This document shows, piece after piece, positions 46,637 through 57,256 of a DNA stretch of 64,000 nucleotides. The DNA lies in NCBI GenBank assembly GCA_000750105.3, contig JPHH03000022.1:124001-188000 (forward strand), given 5' to 3'. The notes below the pieces were generated by a model. The model saw only the letters and a program-made list of their open reading frames with translations. It had not been told where the DNA came from and did not search any database. Both the position numbers and the translations under genes were made by a program. How positions within the stretch are numbered: position 1 is the first letter of the stretch; each line of letters starts with the position of its first letter. This stretch comes from Tolypocladium sp. Sup5 PDA-1 (lineage: Eukaryota > Ascomycota > Sordariomycetes > Hypocreales > Ophiocordycipitaceae).

Positions 46637-47257
46637 ATGTCTGCCACCAAGCTCTCCGCCGACCTCCTCTTCCAGCTGGCCAAGGCGCGCCGCACCATCT
46701 ACCCGCTCAACAAGGAGCTGTCCATCCCCGCCAGCCGCATCCAGGAGCTCGTCAACGAGGCCACGCTGCACACGCCCTCGTCCTTCAACTCGCAGTCCAA
46801 CCGCGCCGTCGTGCTCCTCGGCGCCGAGCACAACAAGCTCTGGGACATCGCGACCGCCACGCTGCGCTCCATCGTCCCCGATGACAACTGGCAGCCGACC
46901 GCCGACCGCATGGCCATGTTCAAGGGCGCCGCCGGCACCATCATGTTCTTCAACGACGACGACGCCGTCCGCGACATGCAGGCCAAGTTCCCGGCCTACG
47001 CCGACCGCTTCCCCGGCTGGGCCAGCCAGAGCAACGGCATGCAGCAGTGGCTGCTGTGGACCGCCCTCGAGCTCGAGGGCCTCGGCGCCAACCTCCAGCA
47101 CTACAACCCCCTCATCGACGAAAAGGTCGCCGAGACGTGGGGCCTGCCCGCGAGCTGGAAGCTCAACGCGCAGCTCGTCTTTGGCGGCCGCGCGGGCGAG
47201 CCGGGCGAGAAGGGCTTCCAGCCCCTGGAGGACCGCGTCAAGGTCTTTGGCGCGTAG
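46637..47257 (+). CDS. nitroreductase family protein (Hbn1/Frm2-like)
   Basis: A single exon of 206 aa, the normal length for fungal Hbn1/Frm2 nitroreductases. Features are R-R-T-I-Y-P-L near residue 18, the Q-S-N-R-A-V-V-L-L stretch typical of the FMN pocket, and G-T-I-M-F-F-N-D-D. The segment A-S-Q-S-N-G-M-Q-Q-W-L-L-W-T-A-L-E-L-E-G-L-G-A-N-L-Q-H-Y-N contains the conserved family core. These are FMN-dependent, NAD(P)H-using oxidoreductases; the yeast relatives affect oxidative-stress and lipid responses. No signal peptide is present, so it is probably cytosolic or nuclear. It is convergent with PSD1, 327 bp apart. Its promoter carries a striking palindrome, suggesting inducible control. Confidence 0.92.
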   Translation: MSATKLSADLLFQLAKARRTIYPLNKELSIPASRIQELVNEATLHTPSSFNSQSNRAVVLLGAEHNKLWDIATATLRSIVPDDNWQPTADRMAMFKGAAGTIMFFNDDDAVRDMQAKFPAYADRFPGWASQSNGMQQWLLWTALELEGLGANLQHYNPLIDEKVAETWGLPASWKLNAQLVFGGRAGEPGEKGFQPLEDRVKVFGA

Positions 47258-47584
47258 GGGTCGCGGAGAGGTCTCGCGAAGGCGTCCCTCTGAATAGGGG
47301 GAGATGAAGTTCGCGGCGGAGTTCATGGGCATGAGTAGATGACTTCTTTAAGCGTTTTGGTATAGATTCATAGAGTCGCAAAATTTTAAACATTTCACAA
47401 CATGCTCAGGTTTTCCATCATTATGCTCAAGAAGTTGTGACTCCATATGCAGTGATATACAACACCCAGAAACTACGAGTTGGATTGAGCCGGAACCAAC
47501 CAACAAATGCAACAGCATCAGCTTCCTGCTGCCAGCCGTGGCCATCCATGCACGCCTATACATACACTACATGCCCGCCACACA
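47258..47584. other. convergent 3' flanks of nitroreductase and PSD1
   Basis: 327 bp, AT-richer than the genes. It contains AATAAT-less, T-rich 3' flanks and no coding potential. Confidence 0.5.
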
Positions 47585-49314
47585 TCACTCCTCCAAGATC
47601 CGGCCCAGCGCCTGGCCCATCTTAATCTTCTGGCCCTTCTCCACGGACCACTCCCATCCAGACTTGGGCTTGCCCTCCTCGTGCTTGTCTGCCGGCGCTT
47701 CAAACACCAGCACCACTGTGCTGCCCAGCTGGAACCCGCCCATCTCGTCACCCCTTCGCAGCGCATGACCCTGTAGCACGGCGCTTGCTCCCTCGTATGT
47801 AGCCTCGGCGAATCCGAGATACGGCTCTCCGCGCTTCGCTGCTTCGTCGGCGGCATGGTCAGCGGCCGTGTCGGTGGTCAGGCTGTTGGTCCGCAGCTCG
47901 CGGTCAAAGTTGACCTTGATGGAACCGACGTTGGTGGCGCCGACAGGGATGAAGCTGAAGAACCCATATCGCCAGCGGCCGAGCAGAACCACGCGCTCGT
48001 TCAGGGTGAAGAGACCGGGCAGCGTTCGTTGCAAGTAGGGTGAGACGCTGTACAGCTCGCCAGCAAAGTGCCGCCTTCGCTCGACGACCCAGTTTGTTGG
48101 AGAGTGGAATCGGTGATAGTCCCCAGGGGCCAGGTAGACCACGGCATAGTACAGCGACGTGGTCTTGTCCGCAGACAGGAGGTCGTACCACGCTCGCTCC
48201 CCCAGCGCCAAGTCCGCGCGGACCTCAGAGACGGCACGTGGCGACGCCTCTGTCGACTCATCAGTGGCAGCCTGCTGAATATGGCCGTCCTTTGGCCCGG
48301 ACAAGAGGTCTGGCAGAGTGTATGAGATGCCATTCACCTTGGCAAACTCTTCTTCCTGCTGGATCACCTCTTCGCCGCCGTGAGGCTCTCTGTGGCCCGT
48401 CTGGGTGTCATCGGAGCTCCGACCGGAAGAACCACTCTTGATACTCGATGTCGGCGTATTCTGCCCCAGAAGGGCATCGATGCTGTACGTCATGCCCTTG
48501 ACCTGTTCGATGTCGCCGCCCTCGATGCGGCCGAACTGGAGTATCTTGCCGTCAGACGGGGAGAGCAGGGCGTTGGGATCGGGGTCCAGCGGTCGTACGC
48601 CTGGCTTGAGGGTGCGGTAGAAGAAGGCTGCGAGGTTGGGATAGATGTGGAGGTCTGGTTCGGAAACTTCGTCCAGGCTGCAGTCGTCAGCGATGTCGCT
48701 CAGGCGAATGTCTATGTGGCGACTTACTTGACTCCAAATATGAACGAGTAAAGCTTGAACCCGGGGACCCGTAGATAGTAGGGGATTGTCAACTCATTGA
48801 ATCTTCCCCATAACCGAGAGATGGCCTTCAGCGGCAGAGTCGACATGACTTGAACTTGCCTACGGTGCCAGTTCGTCAGTCTCGATCGTGGTGATGAGGC
48901 TATCGTGGGAAGTGCTTACCATGGCCCCTCTGGCCGCACCCTGGGACGTGGCTTCGGCTGACCCCCTTGGTATTGCGCATCCTCCTGCTCTCTTCGCTTC
49001 TCCTGCTCTCTGGCGGAGACCTTATAGAACTGCACGAGTCCCAGGAAGCCGATGCCCAGCCCGACGGGTATCTGGTACCATTGGATCTTGCTGTTGCGCA
49101 GTGCCTCGCCGAGGCGCCGGGAGAAGCGCGGACGTTTGCCCGAGCCGGAGGAGAAGTTACGCGCCGAGACTGGTGTCCGTTGAGGGTATCGCGGGTTTGC
49201 GACGAGAGACGTCGCATGTCGAGCCACACAGTTGGAGCATCGCCCCCGGATGCTTGCCAGTGCGTAGCCCCGGAGGAGCTGGCCGGAACCAGCTCCAAGA
49301 GTGGCCGCCAACAT
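47585..49314 (-). CDS. PSD1: phosphatidylserine decarboxylase, mitochondrial type
   Basis: Three exons on the minus strand, 49314-48920, 48859-48728 and 48677-47585, with introns of 60 and 50 nt, encode 539 aa. The N-terminus is Arg/Ser-rich without acids, as in a mitochondrial presequence, followed by a membrane segment (Q-I-P-V-G-L-G-I-G-F-L-G-L-V). Core motifs are P-S-D-G-K-I-L-Q-F-G, Y-L-A-P-G-D-Y-H-R-F-H-S-P and F-S-F-I-P-V-G-A-T-N-V-G-S-I. The self-cleavage site L-G-S-T is at 493-496; Ser495 should become the pyruvoyl group. The enzyme makes phosphatidylethanolamine from phosphatidylserine at the inner mitochondrial membrane. A Ser/Gly/Glu-rich insertion of about 60 residues in mid-protein is typical of filamentous fungi. 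The ATG at 49314 was chosen because it is the first true ATG of the frame. Confidence 0.95.
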
Positions 49315-50186
49315 GTCTTGGGTCAATCAATGCTGGCGAGCGCAGTTGAGAAGCGATTGAGTGCAGATGTGGCTCATAAGCTGGGGGAGACGACAAGGTC
49401 AGTCGCGAGGTGATGGCCTCCGCGACTGACGTACTCCGTCGATACCCTTGAATGTATCCCGGCGCGGTGGAAGTATCCGCCGTTGGAGCCACTGCTGTGG
49501 TTCAGCGGTGGTGACACATTGCCCACTTGGCCTAATTTAGTCCACCCAGCACTTCCATCCGTACGAAGTACTGTACTCGTACTAGTATACGACATTGGAC
49601 GCTTATAAAGGCCGTTCAAGCATGCGAATAATTCACAGCTTTGCAACAGTATGAAATAGTAGAAAGGAGCTTCTGTTCTTCTACCTGACAGCCACCTGAA
49701 TCGCTTACAAACCTGGAAGCGAATGCAGAAGGTCTATCCAAGCCATCTGCACAGGATTGCGCTAAGCCCAACTCGTCCCACCGCCCAGACACAGAAGGGC
49801 AGGCGGAGGTACGTACCCCGAAAGCCAGCGTGGAAGCATCCATCTGCTGTAGGTTGACGCCGCCTGTCTCTCTCAACTCACAAACTCCGAGCCATGCGCT
49901 GATCCGACACGTTCCTTTTTCCTTCCTGTAGATTTTTGTGCCTTGCGCAGGTCCTTCGCCTGTATCCTTCTCTTCTCCCTGCCCTCCCTCTCTCTCTGCA
50001 CCTCGCCCAGGCCAGAGCGGCGTGACAGATCCCACAGCTTGTCTGACATGACCTGCATGGACACGTCCTACCAGCTGCTCCGTCGATAGCTCCTTGGGAT
50101 CGAGACAACATCTCCCCTCCCTCCGACCCTCGCCATCACCCCCACCGCGAGCTCCCGCTTGGTGGCATGCCAGTCGTCCGCTGAAT
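49315..50186. promoter_or_regulatory. divergent promoter region, PSD1 / UBL protein
   Basis: 872 bp between divergent start codons. It contains GTACTCCGTC at 49431-49440 and a dense cluster of GTAC motifs at 49560-49590. No TATA box is obvious. Confidence 0.5.
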
Positions 50187-52360
50187 ATGGCGACCGAGCC
50201 GTCAACCTCGCAGCCCGAGGGCGCCGCAGTCACGCCTCCCGAACAGCTCGTCGTCAACCTCCAGGTCGTCTCGCCGTCGGTGGGCGTGAATCGTCCGCTG
50301 CTGTTCCCCGACCTCCCCGCCACGACTACGATCAAGCGACTCAAGGACAAGATTCGGCAGACGCTTCCGCTGCGACCAGCAGACGAGAATCAGCGACTGA
50401 TTCACCGTGGACGGGCGCTGCTGCGTGAGTCGGACAGCCTGCTGGATATATTTGGCGTCGATGCTGTGAGCCACACCTTTTACCCGTCCCTTCTCTCCCC
50501 GTTGGACTGTAGTAGCTGACTACCGTCTTATAGCTTCGTGCGCCCGACCGACAAACCATTCATCTTGTCATCAGAGATGTGTCGGACAGCCAGACCCCGA
50601 CGCCGTCGACCGCAGCCCGAGGCCCAAGTCCGGTAGACGGGGGCCGGTCCACCAGCGCCCCGCGAGTTTCGCACTCTCCTCACCCTCCTCACCCTCATTT
50701 TGGACCAGACCCCCCACCGCGGAGAGCTCAGTTTCAAACAACCACCCACCCGGTACCCCAGCTTGGTCGAAATCCGTCTCCGGCGCCCGCACACCACACG
50801 CCCGAACAAGCGGCGGTTTTCCAACAACAACACCAGAATATGACCAATTGGCTGAGCCAGGTCCAACGGGACGCTCATCTTCAGCGGGAAGCCATGGTTC
50901 GGGCCTTTGTCAGCCAGAACCAGCGAGGGAGAGCGCAGATGGGAATGCGAGGTATTGGAGACACTGCTGGGAACAATAACGGCGCCAACGGCGTCGAATC
51001 CAACAACGGGAGAGCCAGCCCTGGTGCCTCTCATTCCGTTCATTACGAGTCGGTAGGGCCAAACGGGCAATCCTATCACGTGGACACCGTCATCAGAGCT
51101 GCCCCGCAGGGCTCACAGGCTGGGCTGTCCCCGACTGACGTGCAAAACATCATTCGCGGAGCGGACGCAAACCAGGCAACCATGGCCATGGCCAACGCCA
51201 TGCAACGGAGCGCCTCGGGGACTTCTCTTCATAATCGGCCTCTCACCCAACCTGGTGTCACAACTCCAGTATTCGGAGCAGGCGGCTCGATGGCTGGCAG
51301 TGGTCGGGCCACACCGGACCTGGAACCGAGGTCGGCCGGTGCCGGTAATAACTCTATGACCTTAGGTAGCCTGCCTTCCCAGCCGCAGCAAGGCATTCAA
51401 GTCTATCTCTTGTCGTCCCCGGAAGGACCACGAGCTCTCTTGCTTAATACTTCTGCCGCCGAGACATACTACTCGCCAAGACTCAGAACTCAGGCGAGCC
51501 TGTCACGGCTGAGGAGCAACGCCAGCCTTTCCAACGTGTCCTTTGCCTCTCAGGCGCACAGCATTCATGCTGCTCAACAGCATTACCAAAGGCCACAAGT
51601 TCAGCATGAACCCCCGGCCGCGGTGCGCGCTCAACCACCTGTTCAACATGTGCATCCAAACAACCCTCCAGCGGCCGGTCTGCCCCCTCTGCTGATGCAG
51701 CTTTGGCCTCACATCTGGCTGATATTCCGACTGGGCCTCTTCGTGTGGTTCTTCACAACTCCGAACTCGAGCTGGTCGAGATGGTTTACTATCATCTGCC
51801 TCGCAGTGTTCATGTTTGTCCTGAGCACTGGCCTTCTCAATGGAGTGGCTGAAAACGCTTGGCGGCCCATCGGCAGGCACCTGGAGCATCTTCTCCCAGA
51901 CCTCGAGCAAATGCAAGGAGGCCGAGGAGCCGTCCCAGGTCAGGGCCCGGAGGCTCAACCGGCTGGACGAGAAGGCGATACCAGCCCCGAGCAGCTGGCC
52001 ACGAGACTGGTTGACGAGCGCCGTGCACGCCAAGGTTGGCTATCTGGGCAGGTTAGACGGCTTGAGCGAGCGGGTCTCTTGTTCCTCGCCAGCATTGCGC
52101 CCGGAGTGGCAGAAAGGCACATTGCTAACCTCGAGGCGGAGGCACGAGCTGAGGATAATCGTCGAAGAGAGGCCGAAGCAGCGGCAGCGGCGAGCAGCGG
52201 CGAGGAGGGCGAAAACAACAGTGGCGACAGGAATGAGACGAGTACCCATGAGGATGATAATACTCGCCCAGACGAGCAGCAGGGCGGGAATGAACACCGA
52301 GAAGCACCTCGAGGCAACCCGGGCGAAGAACCGATTAGGGAGGAGCTTATCGCGCTGTAA
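50187..52360 (+). CDS. ubiquitin-like domain ER membrane protein (HERP/Usa1-like)
   Basis: Two exons, 50187-50465 and 50534-52360, separated by a 68-nt intron, encode 701 aa. Residues about 22-108 form a ubiquitin-like domain: T-T-I-K-R-L-K-D-K-I-R, then E-N-Q-R-L-I-H-R-G-R-A-L and, across the splice, T-I-H-L-V-I-R. A long Pro/Gln/Asn-rich linker follows. Two close membrane helices lie at about 484-501 and 510-528 (W-L-I-F-R-L-G-L-F-V-W-F-F and F-T-I-I-C-L-A-V-F-M-F-V-L). The tail is Glu-rich and acidic. This order (UBL, linker, hairpin of two helices, cytosolic tail) is that of mammalian HERPUD and yeast Usa1, scaffolds of the Hrd1 ubiquitin ligase in ER-associated degradation. Dsc-complex UBL subunits are the alternative. 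Confidence 0.8.
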
Positions 52361-52552
52361 TCATGTGTGCACGAGACTTGTATGGGCCATGTATTGGTGG
52401 ATTATTTTATATGAGCGAACACATGACCACACTACCTTATGGCAGTGCGACTGGAGGAATATCAGGAGTTGAGGTGCTTAGAATAGTCTACCTGCTGGCT
52501 CCATCCAACCCCCTACTCGTCAGGAGGAACTCAGGTCCAGCCTCTTGACATT

Positions 52553-52711
52553 TCACAGCGGAACAAGAAAATATCCTGTTGTCGAACTATCGTAACATAT
52601 GTATATTCCAGCTATGCTAGACTCCAAAAATGTAGGCGAGCAGGCAGAAGGCGACGGCGACGGCGTGGTGACCCAGATGAGGCTGGTCTGCACGAGGCTG
52701 GCGTCGGCCAT
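52553..52711 (-). CDS. small questionable ORF, 52 aa
   Basis: An ATG in excellent context (CACCATGG) on the minus strand opens a 52-aa frame starting M-A-D-A-S-L-V-Q-T-S-L-I-W-V-T. After residue 15 the frame turns into unlikely Ser/Pro-rich sequence. The next frame over encodes a hydrophobic stretch (A-V-A-V-A-F-C-L-L-A-Y-I-F-G-V) ending at a stop, as expected for a tiny single-pass membrane protein. Either a base is missing here, or the gene is broken, or the match is chance. I do not recognise the family. Confidence 0.25.
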   Translation of the reverse strand: MADASLVQTSLIWVTTPSPSPSACSPTFLESSIAGIYICYDSSTTGYFLVPL

Positions 52712-53198
52712 GGTGGGCGACTTGTTAGTCGGGACGTCAGCTGTTGCGATGCTAGAGAATTGGATAGTCTGGTGTTGTGGAAGAGGAGAGGAGCCGTAAG
52801 CAGGCAGGCAGTTAATATTATTATGCCCGACGTGGGAAAACAAGCTGCATGCCAGCCGAGCTGTCGCGAGTGACGCAATGAGTCTGGAGTATTAGCCCAG
52901 CCGAACGGCCATACGCCTACGGAGTAGCTTACCTTAACGTTCCAAACTGTAGTCCGTATGCTGATATCCCTATTAGGAAAGAGTCACAACCAACATGCAT
53001 ACGGCCGCATATCAGGCAGCCACCCTCCGCTGTCGTCCAAGTATTGTGTACTCAATGCCGTAACACCTTTCACACGAGAGACATGACAGAAAAGGCAAAA
53101 AGGAATAAGAGAGAATTTTGCTAAAAAAAAAGAAAACATACAGCAGCCGGTATTCGCTGGTCGTCACCGACCCAACTACTAATCTGCCCCTTACTAGC

Positions 53199-53353
53199 TT
53201 AACTAAGGGAGAGCGGACGGGATCCCGTGTGTTCTAGTAGGTATGGCCGTATGTACTAGTACTTTAGCGAATTCGGTATATAACGGAACACGACGCCGGT
53301 AGTAATTGGCTGCAAAGTTGGCACGTTTAACTAGAGAAGAGCGGACGAAGATC
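53199..53353. repeat. pair of diverged direct repeats
   Basis: Copies at 53199-53224 and 53327-53353 both begin TTAACTA, share GAGCGGACG and end GATC, differing at several sites. They are spaced about 128 bp within the RIP-like region. They may be remnants of a repeated element. Confidence 0.5.
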
Positions 53354-53669
53354 TCTTCTATTCTTTCGAACTTCCCCGAGGTTATCCCGCGCTACCCCGG
53401 CTAGGCCCTGCTCTTCGCCCGGCCCCCGTTTCTAGGTAGGGCCTCTAATTAGTCATTGGCGTGGTACCGCGGATCTTCCCTCCATATACTTCGTACCTCT
53501 GTCGCAAAATGCATCGCCAGGTGTCTTGGAATCACTTCACCTGCCAGTTACGCAAACAATGCGGTCCTGCTGCCACGTAGCCGCACCCGTGCGGAGAGCT
53601 GGTCTCGCGAGCCGGGTACGCGCAACCGGCTTGGCGAACGCGCCGTGGCGCCGCGCGTTTCACTAGGCA

Positions 53670-54232
53670 ATGGCGCGGTTCACCACCATTGACCCCAAGG
53701 GAGTGCCCGTTTCGTACGAGACGGAGATCAGGATTGGTGACGCCCACGAAGCGTACGTATATATTGAGCCAGACGTCGGCGATGCGACCAGGTCTGCCAT
53801 TGCGCGATAGTTAGGAGGTTTCGGCCTGACGCAAGGCGCAACGGGAAAGCTGGCGCTGAGGTTCCATCACGGGTCACTTCACTTTGCTCATAGTACGGCG
53901 AGCCACCTCCTCTCCCTGCGAATACCATGCCACATCAACGCTGACAATATTCTAGCGTAGAGTCCTTGCCGCTACCACGAGTCGACATCGATCGGGATCT
54001 GCCTAGGTAGTCGGGCTCGTACAGCGAGATGAGCCCTGCCACGCTCTAGCTCTCGGGAAACTAGCACGCCATAGTACTCGATGGCAGTCCTAATGGTGCA
54101 AGTTTTAACGTTAGTATTGCATGACCCACTACTAATATTGATATCGTAGAGATCTTCGAAAGGGCATCGAGGGAGAGCGCTCAGGAGCTCCGAGGCGCGC
54201 TGGAGAAGCTGAAGGACCACTACGGTAGGTAA
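53670..54232 (+). pseudogene. broken gene with RIP-type stop codons
   Basis: From the ATG at 53670 a protein-like frame reads M-A-R-F-T-T-I-D-P-K-G-V-P-V-S-Y and continues to 53957, interrupted by TAG at 53808. A second protein-like stretch in another frame runs 53981-54232 and includes I-V-E-I-F-E-R-A-S-R-E-S-A-Q-E-L. It is broken by TAG at 54008, 54047 and 54062 and TGA at 54122. All four could arise by one C-to-T change (CAG to TAG, CGA to TGA). The frame change between the halves may be an old intron. I do not recognise the family, and decay may continue to about 54.9 kb. Confidence 0.55.
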
Positions 54233-55244
54233 GGTATGCGCTGCGGTCTCGGTGTTAGGGGCTGCTGCTAAGCAGATGCCGTTATTGCTACATGTAGAGT
54301 CACTCTTGCGGCCAAGTCTAATGCCCATATAAGAGGACTTCTAGAGATTGGAAAAGTTGTACGATATCTTCTGTTATTTAATAGGCCGCATGACTTATAT
54401 CTAATGGTTTGAAGTGATAAGCTCAAAGTCGGTAGTGTGCGGGGCGTATCTGATCTGCGCGACCTCTATGTACCTAGGCAGAACAGGAGCCCGGAGCGGA
54501 TGTGGCGGCATGGGCCGCCCCGAGACCGACCGCCAGCGCTAAAATGCCGTTCAGGTGGCGCAAGCTGTGTCGACCCGTAGGCTATCGTCAGACTCGATGC
54601 GATTCGCCCTGGGCAAGAGCGACAAGAACGGGTGACTGCCGAGCTAAGACGTGTTGGTGCCGTTTCCTCACTCGAACGCCAGGAGCCGGATTGACAACGA
54701 ATGTGACTGCGAACAGGTTTGTTAGTGCGAATGCTATCCGCGAAACGGTGGGTGCAATAGGGACTTCCTTAGCTCCGTTACCTCCCTATTATGTGCCCAC
54801 TTCGAGTAGCCGTAGTGCTGAGGATGGGATATGGCGATGTTGTAACTCGGACGGTTCGTCGAGGAGGATTGGGCTCCAAATGTGCGGGACAATAGATCAC
54901 GGAGCGGCCGCGGGCTGATGAGGGGTGCCGGCAGCACAGCTGGCACCAGCTACACGGGGATGTGATCCGCCTCTAAATACCCTCTGACGCCGAGTTGTTG
55001 CTCAGTATTTGCCTTGTGGTATCGGCTTCAAGCAACTTGCCTGTTGAATCCGTGTGCTGCATCGATTAGCCAGAATTTGCATGGTGAAGATGCCGTCTCT
55101 CAAAGCCACGTGATGAGTCTGCTTCACTCTACTGTTTATTGCCAAAGCCGTATAAAAGTATGACCGAATCCGAGTTCGAATCAATTATCTAAGTCCTTTT
55201 TGACTCGCTCTTTGTCTCTCTGTCACGACGACAATAATAATACC

Positions 55245-56147
55245 ATGATGAAACCGCCCGGCTGTACTTCCAAGTTCAAATTCCTTTCCCGCGGGGCAAC
55301 AGGTTGGGTTCTCCAAATCGACAAGGACATCGTTCTGAAATATACCAGGGATGGCCGAGGGGAGGCATTTGAGCACGAGAACGCCACTTATGATGTCCTC
55401 GAGACACATGAACCTTCGCCCTACCTTCTTCAAAGCTTTCTGCGACGCCCCAGAATGAATTTTTTGGCCTTTATGCAGGGAGGGTCGCTGGACAAACGGA
55501 TCAGAGACAACCAACTACGCGACAGTCGTGGAAACCTCATCGAAGTGTCCCGGAAGGAGTCGAAACAGAAGTCTGAGCAATGGGCCATGGAACTGGCTGG
55601 CGCAATAGCCTGGTTAGAAACCTTGGGCTTGGTTCATGGTGACTTACGACCGGCGAACATTTTGATTGATCACTCTGATCACATCAAGCTGGCTGACTTC
55701 GACTGTGTCAGCGATATCGGGTCTCAATCGCACGGCAACGCCCCACCGTGGGCTCGTTTACAGGGACGTGAAGCTGGTGCCGAGATTGGTACATGGGGAA
55801 CAAATGGACCACGAACCGAACAGTTTGCTTTTGGCTCTATTTTATACACTATTACCCGCGGCTTCCAGCCTTACGAAGACCAAGAACCTGGACCCAATGT
55901 CGTTCACTGGCTGCAGGACATGGATTTTCCCGAGTTATCTAATGACCAAGTCGATGGAGTCATTCACCGGTGTTGGAGAGGATTGTACAGATCGGTTGGG
56001 GACCTCGCCGAAGAGACGGCTATTTTAGAGGGTGCTACTACCATACCCCGCACAACCGCGCTCGATAGTCAGTACATAACGAAACTGCGAGGCCGGTGCC
56101 GTCGTTTGCTAGATGAGGAGTTTTTGGACATTGCAGGCGGAAGATAG
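55245..56147 (+). CDS. orphan protein-kinase-like protein
   Basis: A single exon of 300 aa from the first true ATG (55245). It has a shortened kinase fold: Gly-rich loop S-R-G-A-T-G-W-V, ATP-binding lysine in I-V-L-K-Y-T (Lys32), and catalytic loop V-H-G-D-L-R-P-A-N-I-L (HGD at 131-133, Asn138). The metal site is L-A-D-F-D-C, where the usual DFG is DFD (151-153). An A-F-G-S-I-L-Y-T-I helix matches the F-helix region. Catalytic Asp and Asn are kept, so activity is possible. It is less GC-rich than its neighbours and sits beside RIP-like decay, as expected for an accessory, rapidly evolving fungal kinase or a horizontally moved gene. Substrate and role are unknown. Confidence 0.75.
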   Translation: MMKPPGCTSKFKFLSRGATGWVLQIDKDIVLKYTRDGRGEAFEHENATYDVLETHEPSPYLLQSFLRRPRMNFLAFMQGGSLDKRIRDNQLRDSRGNLIEVSRKESKQKSEQWAMELAGAIAWLETLGLVHGDLRPANILIDHSDHIKLADFDCVSDIGSQSHGNAPPWARLQGREAGAEIGTWGTNGPRTEQFAFGSILYTITRGFQPYEDQEPGPNVVHWLQDMDFPELSNDQVDGVIHRCWRGLYRSVGDLAEETAILEGATTIPRTTALDSQYITKLRGRCRRLLDEEFLDIAGGR

Positions 56148-56759
56148 GCGTGAGGAATAGCGATATGTAGACAATGCGAAGTCCCCTTCATGGTGATGGG
56201 TTCGATGTAATGGGGTACATTATCTGACTGAACCGCCTTCTTTCCCGCTCAGCGCATGTGCCCGGCCCGCCCCGGAAGAGGAATGGACACTTGGACCAAC
56301 TTGAGGATCATACTCGGCAGTGCAACCACGAGTTGGAGCCAGTATGGCGCGCTTCCCCGTATCGATAATTTGAATAAACCTTTTTCTTTGCTTCTTTTCC
56401 CCCTTCTTTCGCGGTCCATGAAAGGAGGCAGACAGCGGAGCTTCTTTGGCAGCGGAATGACGTACATATTCAAATATCGGGTCGAAGCTTCTAGCCCAAC
56501 ATAGCGCCTATTGTAGGGCAGTATCAGGTTTCTCATCAACAAACGGACGCGCGACACTTTTCCGCCCATCGACATTGACTGTGGCATCCTCGGACAAAAC
56601 GCACCTTGATGTCTGACGTGCGACAGCTATGACTGACATCCTCTTGAGCACTTCTTCAGACTGCTGCGCCGATTCATCGCGAGTGAGTCCCGGCCCTCGT
56701 AGGCTGCTGCACTCAAGACTCAGACGAGGGAACACAGCATCTGAGATAATGACCTACCT

Positions 56760-57146
56760 TCATGGGAAAATTTGTGATGCGTCGCAAGGGAGTGAAAAAT
56801 TTGGTCGTTGAAAGGCGGCAAATCTTTCTAGGTCTAGTTCTTGAACAAGACCAACGCGTTCAGCCTTCCTCATGCCAGCGACTCGGGCCTGCCCTAGAGC
56901 GACCACACATATCAGCAGAAAGGGTGAGCCGCATTTGCGAAGCACTTCAAGGAGAAAGAGTTGATATCTCTGTCGCTTAATGGAGCTTTGCGTCTGCGTC
57001 AATATCTCATTCGCCTCAGCGACACGCTTCTGGCCATTGCGTGTCAGACACCTCAGTGCTACCAGGGTATGGGCACAGTTTTCTATGGTATTCAACGCGT
57101 CGTTCCTGTTCAAAGGTTTGCGTTCCCGCTTTCCGGAAGCATCCAT
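56760..57146 (-). CDS. hypothetical ORF, 128 aa
   Basis: The frame begins M-D-A-S-G-K-R-E-R-K-P-L-N-R-N-D-A-L and has mixed, protein-like composition with predicted helices (R-Y-Q-L-F-L-L-E-V-L-R-K-C-G) and an ending rich in Phe. No family is recognised. It could be a small accessory gene, the end of a decayed gene, or chance. Confidence 0.3.
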   Translation of the reverse strand: MDASGKRERKPLNRNDALNTIENCAHTLVALRCLTRNGQKRVAEANEILTQTQSSIKRQRYQLFLLEVLRKCGSPFLLICVVALGQARVAGMRKAERVGLVQELDLERFAAFQRPNFSLPCDASQIFP

Positions 57147-57204
57147 GGGGACAGAGTTGGCGTGGGAAGGTTGTAGGAATGGTGATTGAAATGGTTATCA
57201 AAAT

Positions 57205-57256
57205 GGTGGTAAAGGTGGTGGTAAAGTGGTAGAAGTGGTGGTAGAAGTGGTGGTAC
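57205..57256. repeat. GTGGTA-rich microsatellite
   Basis: Imperfect tandem GTGGTA, AAGTGGTA and GAAGTGGTG units with no coding role recognised. Confidence 0.75.

Larger units (their letters stand above)
52361..55244. other. AT-shifted, RIP-like degraded region without intact genes
   Basis: After the 3' flank of the UBL gene and a small questionable ORF (52553-52711), the sequence from about 52.9 kb becomes rich in TA, CTA, TAG and TTA. It carries two diverged direct repeats (53199-53224, 53327-53353) and a broken gene (53670-54232). This pattern is what repeat-induced point mutation or similar C-to-T decay leaves behind. No transposase or reverse-transcriptase fragment was recognised. Confidence 0.6.

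Noticed and set aside
46580..47332. 250-aa minus-strand open frame
   Set aside because: Antisense shadow of the nitroreductase gene, which has clear family motifs.
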